DNA of 64,000 nt, from the NCBI RefSeq assembly GCF_013407855.1, contig NZ_JACBZH010000001.1, positions 6,510,001 through 6,574,000 of the forward strand, written 5' to 3'. This document shows, piece after piece, positions 60,224 to 64,000 of this stretch (positions are counted from its first letter, which is position 1; the number at the start of each line of letters is the position of its first letter). Position numbers and translations under genes: made by a program. The stretch comes from Actinopolymorpha rutila. Its GTDB lineage: Bacteria > Actinomycetota > Actinomycetes > Propionibacteriales > Actinopolymorphaceae. The notes beneath the pieces were generated by a model. The model was not told the DNA's origin and did not search any database. It saw only the letters and a program-made list of their open reading frames with translations.

Positions 60224-60859
60224 ATGCAGGCCGACGCGAGTGAGCAGAGCTGGCTCCTGGTCAGCGTGTCCACAGGCAAGATCGCGAGCCTACGGGTCCA
60301 CGTCTGGCGCAACCTCCGCAAGCTCGGCGCGGTCTACCTCCAACAGTCGGTGTGCTTGCTGCCCGACCTCCCCCACGTCGCGAAGGTGGTCGCCCGCCTG
60401 GAAGCCAGAGTCCGCGCGCAGGGCGGACACGCCCGCGTCCTCCGAGTCCACCTCGACGATCCGGCCGAGCACGCGGGACTGGTCGAGGAACAACGCTCCG
60501 GCCGCGACGACGAATACGCAGAGGTCCTCCAGCGCGTACCCCAGTTCCTCACCGAGATCGAGAACGAGACGGCGCGAGGCAGAGCCACCTACACCGAGGT
60601 CGAGGAGTCCGAGGCCGACCTCGAACGATTCGAACGCTGGCTCGCCGCCATCCAGACTCGTGACTACTTCGACGCGCCGGCCGGCACCAAGGCGCGCGCG
60701 GCAGTCGAGCAGTGTCGACAGGCACTCGCCGACTTCGAAACCGCCGCCCTCCGGGCCGACACCGACGACACCGACGACACCGACGACACCGCCCCAACCG
60801 CAAGCCGCGACCGGGCCGAGGCCACACACCAGCAGCCGGCCGCGGCGACCCACGATTGA
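60224..60859 (+). CDS. ChrB N-terminal-domain protein, second copy
   Basis: 211 aa. WLLVSVSTGKIASLRVHVWR, NLRKLGAVYLQQSVCLLPDL match the ChrB N-domain; YTEVEESEADLERFERWLAA with TRDYFDAPAGTKARAAVEQC aligns with the helical end of chrB at 49.06 kb. A C-terminal tail carries a (DDT)n run and is disordered. No ChrB C-domain or ChrA follows; a DUF1232 protein does. It is probably a regulator that shares operator type with chrB. A start 25 codons upstream would include the operator and is rejected. Confidence 0.8.
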   Translation: MQADASEQSWLLVSVSTGKIASLRVHVWRNLRKLGAVYLQQSVCLLPDLPHVAKVVARLEARVRAQGGHARVLRVHLDDPAEHAGLVEEQRSGRDDEYAEVLQRVPQFLTEIENETARGRATYTEVEESEADLERFERWLAAIQTRDYFDAPAGTKARAAVEQCRQALADFETAALRADTDDTDDTDDTAPTASRDRAEATHQQPAAATHD

Positions 60860-60876
60860 CCAGGACGGAATCTCAC

Positions 60877-61344
60877 GTGTGGATCAACATCGCCATCGGG
60901 ATCGGCATCGCCCTACTCGTCACCTGGTTGCTCCTCATCGCCGCACTCGCCGTCATGCGCCCGAAGGGCTCACTGCTGACCGAAGCGCTGCGCATCCTGC
61001 CCGACCTGCTCCGCCTGCTTCGCCGACTGACCACTGACCCCGACCTGCCACGCGGCGTCCGGATCCGGCTCACCCTGCTGATGGCCTACCTGGCCCTGCC
61101 CATCGACCTCATCCCCGACTTCATCCCCGTCCTCGGCTACGCGGATGACGCCATCATCGTCGCCGCCGTACTCCGCTCTGTCGTTCGTCGCGCCGGCATC
61201 GACGCCGTACGCCGACACTGGCCCGGCACCGACGACGGCTTCACCGCCCTGTGCCGCCTCACCGGAATCCCAACCCAGTCCAACGCGGCCAACCCGCCCC
61301 ACCCGACCGACCGCCGGGTTAGCCTGGACAACGAACCCACCTGA
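60877..61344 (+). CDS. DUF1232 (YkvA-like) membrane protein
   Basis: 155 aa from GTG 60877 with GGACGGA upstream. One N-terminal TM helix (IAIGIGIALLVTWLLLIAAL), then the DUF1232 signature YLALPIDLIPDFIPVLGYAD then DAIIVAAVLRSVVRRAG. The C-terminus is Pro/Thr-rich. 17 bp after the ChrB-like gene, so an operon. In other genomes DUF1232 proteins also neighbour ChrB-N genes to my recollection; role unknown. Confidence 0.85.
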   Translation: MWINIAIGIGIALLVTWLLLIAALAVMRPKGSLLTEALRILPDLLRLLRRLTTDPDLPRGVRIRLTLLMAYLALPIDLIPDFIPVLGYADDAIIVAAVLRSVVRRAGIDAVRRHWPGTDDGFTALCRLTGIPTQSNAANPPHPTDRRVSLDNEPT

Positions 61345-61401
61345 CCAACCACCCAGCGCGCATCAGTGCGGGTGGGCTCATTCGTCTGCGTCCAACGCCT
61401 C

Positions 61402-62418
61402 CTATTCGGACGGCAGCGGCGCGTCCTGGTTGGTCATGGCGTCCTGAGCCTCGGGATAGCGGGCGCCGACGATCTGGATCTGGTCGGCCGCAGCACGCAA
61501 CTCGGCGAGCTGTGCCTCACTCAACTCGACTGCCGCCGCGCCCACGTTCTCCTCCAGTCGCGGCATGCGCTTGGTTCCCGGGATGGGCACGATCCACGGT
61601 TGCTGATGAAGCAGCCAGGTCAGCGCAAGCTGGGCCGGGGTGGCGCCGGTTTCCGCGGCGATCTTGTTGAGGACGTCGACGAGCGCGAGGTTGGCCTTGA
61701 GGGCCTCGCCCTGGAAACGCGGCGTCCTACCCCGGAAGTCGCTGTCGGCAAAGGTCGTGGTGCCATCGATGCTGCCGGTGAGAAATCCCTTGCCCAGCGG
61801 GCTGTACGGCACCAGGCCGATCCCGAGCTCGGCCAGCACGGGAATCGTGTCATGCTCGCGCTCGCGCCACCACATCGAGTATTCGCTCTGCACCGCGGCG
61901 ACCGGGTACACGGCATGGGCGCGACGCACGGTGGCAGCCGCCGCCTCCGACAGCCCGAAGTGCGACACCTTGCCGGCGTCGACCAGTTCCTTCACGGTGC
62001 CGGCAACATCCTCGATCGGCACCTCGGGGTCGACCCGGTGCTGGTAGTACAGGTCGATGTGGTCGGTACGCAGCCGAGCCAGCGAGTTGTCGACCGCCCG
62101 CCGAATGCTTTCCGGCCGGCTGCACAGACCGCCCGGCTCCACGCCGTTCTCGGCAAAAGCGAAACCGAACTTCGTGGCGATCTTCACCCGGTCCCGCACC
62201 GGTTCGAGAGCCTCGCCGACAATGTCCTCGTTCGCGAACGGTCCGTACACCTCAGCGGTGTCGAAGAACGTCACGCCGAGGTCCACCGCGCGCCGGATCA
62301 GCGCGATCGAGTCCTCTCGTGACGGGCCGCCGGCATTTCCGTAGGCGCCGGTGAGGCTCATACAGCCCAGCCCGATCTCGGAGACCGTCAGGCCGGCGCC
62401 GAGTGTTCGTAGATCCAT
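61402..62418 (-). CDS. Aldo/keto reductase (AKR13-like)
   Basis: 338 aa from MDLRTLGAGLTVSEIGLGCM, with GAAGGGAA upstream. Tetrad: FFDTAEVYG, ATKFGFAF, YYQHRVDPEVP. Cofactor site VPIPGTKRMPRLEENVG. Paralogue of the AKR at 34246-35232. The 5' side faces a CMD gene on the same strand, 54 bp upstream. The downstream end lies 40 bp from class A-like TCTGCGTCCAACGCCTCC (61387-61404). Confidence 0.92.
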   Translation of the reverse strand: MDLRTLGAGLTVSEIGLGCMSLTGAYGNAGGPSREDSIALIRRAVDLGVTFFDTAEVYGPFANEDIVGEALEPVRDRVKIATKFGFAFAENGVEPGGLCSRPESIRRAVDNSLARLRTDHIDLYYQHRVDPEVPIEDVAGTVKELVDAGKVSHFGLSEAAAATVRRAHAVYPVAAVQSEYSMWWREREHDTIPVLAELGIGLVPYSPLGKGFLTGSIDGTTTFADSDFRGRTPRFQGEALKANLALVDVLNKIAAETGATPAQLALTWLLHQQPWIVPIPGTKRMPRLEENVGAAAVELSEAQLAELRAAADQIQIVGARYPEAQDAMTNQDAPLPSE

Positions 62419-62472
62419 GGGAATTCCCTTCGAGTCAGTCATGCAAGCGGGAGGCGCCGAGTCGGCTGCAGT

Positions 62473-63273
62473 TCACGACTGCTCATCCTTCACCGGTTCG
62501 GCGGATGGTTCGGCGGTTGTTGGTGGGGTGATCTCGTTGATCGCGGCGATGGCGTTCAGCGATCGTGGGTAGCCGATGAACGGCAGCAACTGGGTGACGA
62601 CCTCGATCAGCCGAGCCCGGTCGTTGCCCACGTTCCGGTTGCCGCGGACGTGTCCCTTGACCTGCTCGTCGCAGCCACCCATGGAGATCAGGAAGGAGAA
62701 GGTGACCAGCTCCCGGGTGGGCAGGTCCAGCCCGGTTCGGGTGAGGTGATCTCCGAAGCAGTTTCCGGACAGGTAGCGCTGGATGTGGGCCAGGTCGGCC
62801 GGCGCGTTGGCATACATGGCGTCCACCGCGTCGTGGCCGACGATCTCGCCCTGCACGTGGCGGCCTTTTGCCAGCCGATCCTCGGGTGTGGTCGTCGACT
62901 GCCCCGGCAGGGGCAGCTCGATCCCGCGCTCGGTGAACACCTCGTTGGTCGCGTGCAGGAAGTCGAACACCTTGCCCATCCCCACGTAGGGGACGGCCTG
63001 GTAGACGATCTCCTTGATCTGCACCGGCGTCACCCCGACCGTCAACGCAGCACCGGCCATGACGCGGTACTCGCGCACCGCCTGCCCCGCGATCAGCGCG
63101 GCGAGTTGCACGATCAGGCGGATGCCGACGTCGAGGGTGCCGTGGTGGACCACCTCGTCGAAGGCGAAGTTGTCGAAGTACTCGACCAGCTCCGGATCGG
63201 TGGTCGCCAACGTGGAGACGTGGCCGGGGAACAGCTGCTCGTGGTTGCGGCGGGCGGCCTCACTGATGGCCAT
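62473..63273 (-). CDS. Carboxymuconolactone decarboxylase family protein (tandem CMD)
   Basis: 266 aa from MAISEAARRNHEQLFPGHVS, with GAGGAGGA upstream. Two CMD domains: FDNFAFDEVVHHGTLDVGIR with QIKEIVYQAVPYVGMGKVFD, and PTRELVTFSFLISMGGCDEQ then VKGHVRGNRNVGNDRARLIE. The second keeps one Cys and a His (GCDEQVKGH). Between two aldo/keto reductases on the same strand, suggesting a peroxide, thiol or aldehyde detoxification operon. Confidence 0.88.
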   Translation of the reverse strand: MAISEAARRNHEQLFPGHVSTLATTDPELVEYFDNFAFDEVVHHGTLDVGIRLIVQLAALIAGQAVREYRVMAGAALTVGVTPVQIKEIVYQAVPYVGMGKVFDFLHATNEVFTERGIELPLPGQSTTTPEDRLAKGRHVQGEIVGHDAVDAMYANAPADLAHIQRYLSGNCFGDHLTRTGLDLPTRELVTFSFLISMGGCDEQVKGHVRGNRNVGNDRARLIEVVTQLLPFIGYPRSLNAIAAINEITPPTTAEPSAEPVKDEQS

Positions 63274-63292
63274 CTGCACAGTCCTCCTCAGC

Positions 63293-64000
63293 TCAGAATC
63301 CGGCCGGCTGCTGTGGCACGTACGGCTCCTCGAGGGCGGCGATCTCCTTCTCGGACAGCTGCACGTCAAGCGCCGCGGCCGCGTCGGTCAGGTGATGCGG
63401 CTTGGTGGCGCCCACGATCGGAGCGGTGACCACCGGGTTCCTCAGCACCCAGGCCAACGCGACCTGCGCCATCGGGATCCCCCGCGCCTCGGCGATGCGC
63501 TGCACGCCGCCGATGATCTCTTCGTTGCCGTCGCCGAAGAACCGCTTCCCGACCGGATCGACCTCGCCGCGGGTGGTGCGGTGCTCCCCGTACGGGCGCG
63601 CCAGCCGCCCCTTGGCCAGCGGCGACCAGGGAATGGAGCCGACTCCCTGGTCGGCGAGCAGGCCGAACATCTCCCGCTCCTCCTCCCGCTGGAGCAGGTT
63701 GTACAGGTCCTGCATCGCCACGAACCTGGTCCAGCCGTTGAGCTCGGCGGCGTACTGCATCTTGGCGAACTGCCATGCCCACATCGAGGAGGCGCCGAGG
63801 TAGCGGGCCTTGCCGGCCTTGACCACGTCGTGCAGGGCCTCCATCGTCTCCTCGACCGGAGTGCTCGGGTCGAAGCGGTGGATCTGGTAGAGGTCGACGT
63901 AGTCGGTGCCCAGCCGGCTGAGGGATGCGTCGATCTGCTCCATGATCGCCTTCCGTGACAGCCCGGAGCCGCCGGGACCGTCGTGCATCCGGAAGTGGAC
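63293..64000 (-). CDS. Aldo/keto reductase, partial (runs off the right edge)
   Basis: At least 235 C-terminal residues: DGPGGSGLSRKAIMEQIDAS, YQIHRFDPSTPVEETMEALH (catalytic His), SIPWSPLAKGRLARPYGEHR and APIVGATKPHHLTDAAAALD. The N-terminal Asp, Tyr and Lys lie beyond base 64000. Paralogue of the AKR at 36360. First known gene of the AKR-CMD-AKR unit. Confidence 0.9.
   Translation of the reverse strand, partial: VHFRMHDGPGGSGLSRKAIMEQIDASLSRLGTDYVDLYQIHRFDPSTPVEETMEALHDVVKAGKARYLGASSMWAWQFAKMQYAAELNGWTRFVAMQDLYNLLQREEEREMFGLLADQGVGSIPWSPLAKGRLARPYGEHRTTRGEVDPVGKRFFGDGNEEIIGGVQRIAEARGIPMAQVALAWVLRNPVVTAPIVGATKPHHLTDAAAALDVQLSEKEIAALEEPYVPQQPAGF

Overview
The window is GC-rich DNA from an actinobacterium. 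The evidence is GTG starts, codon-biased ORFs, ROK and TetR regulators, a PF11139-type GAP protein, an F420 ligase-like protein, DUF6247-type antitoxins, and spaced palindromic terminators without U-tracts. Kribbella-like or streptomycete-like accessory DNA would fit, but genus is not resolvable here. No rRNA gene or intact tRNA gene was found.

Layout. 0-5.3 kb: att-like repeat A1, repeat B1, then a ROK repressor divergent from a secreted DUF4091/GH123-type glycosidase. 5.4-8.6 kb: a decayed excisionase-integrase pair, a P-loop kinase-like gene and 1.1 kb of structured GC-rich non-coding DNA. 8.6-12.6 kb: a charged repeat protein, an MFS exporter with a divergent TetR and twin operators, remnants of a toxin-antitoxin pair and a SNF2 helicase, repeat A2. 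13.6-16 kb: hydrolase, ECF sigma factor, SRPBCC-like protein, DoxX protein. 16-23 kb: small hypothetical proteins, an AI-2E-type exporter, Nudix with a broken HAD gene, a quinone oxidoreductase with an HxlR fragment. 23-34 kb: repeats A4-A7 alternating with an IS21 relic, NTF2/SnoaL genes, an FG-GAP propeller protein, GNAT, phosphotransferase, a CMD relic, a MASE1 protein and a ZIP-like transporter. 34-42 kb: two aldo/keto reductases around a frameshifted XRE regulator, nucleotidyltransferase, sulfotransferase, a tRNA-Ser 3' fragment, a Clp-N gene pair, antitoxin plus truncated toxin. 42.6-48.7 kb: ABC exporter with a 20-codon stub of its partner, GNAT, PAP2, lipid kinase, SHOCT, LURP-one. 49-51.4 kb: chromate resistance operon. 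51.5-64 kb: PhyH oxygenase, VOC protein, GAP protein, two-component system, CofE-like ligase, MurJ-like flippase, a second ChrB-like regulator, DUF1232 protein, and an AKR-CMD-AKR cluster resembling the 34-37 kb locus.

The main finding is a family of about ten dispersed repeats (class A), with related class B repeats, all on the plus strand. The core is a tRNA-Phe(GAA)-like 3' half running from the anticodon loop to CCA. It is flanked by paired GGTCTCA motifs that are inverted between the two ends. Several copies keep only the left or only the right arm, and two of the breakpoints fall at the edges of the tRNA-like core. Cargo modules lie between successive direct copies, and truncated genes stop at repeat edges. 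This is what repeated site-specific integration and exchange at a tRNA-Phe-type attachment site would leave, and I read the window as an accreted accessory island. A second notable signal is that both ChrB-N-domain genes (49.06 and 60.22 kb) have a GTAAC/GTTAC palindrome exactly 9 nt before an ATG with no Shine-Dalgarno sequence.
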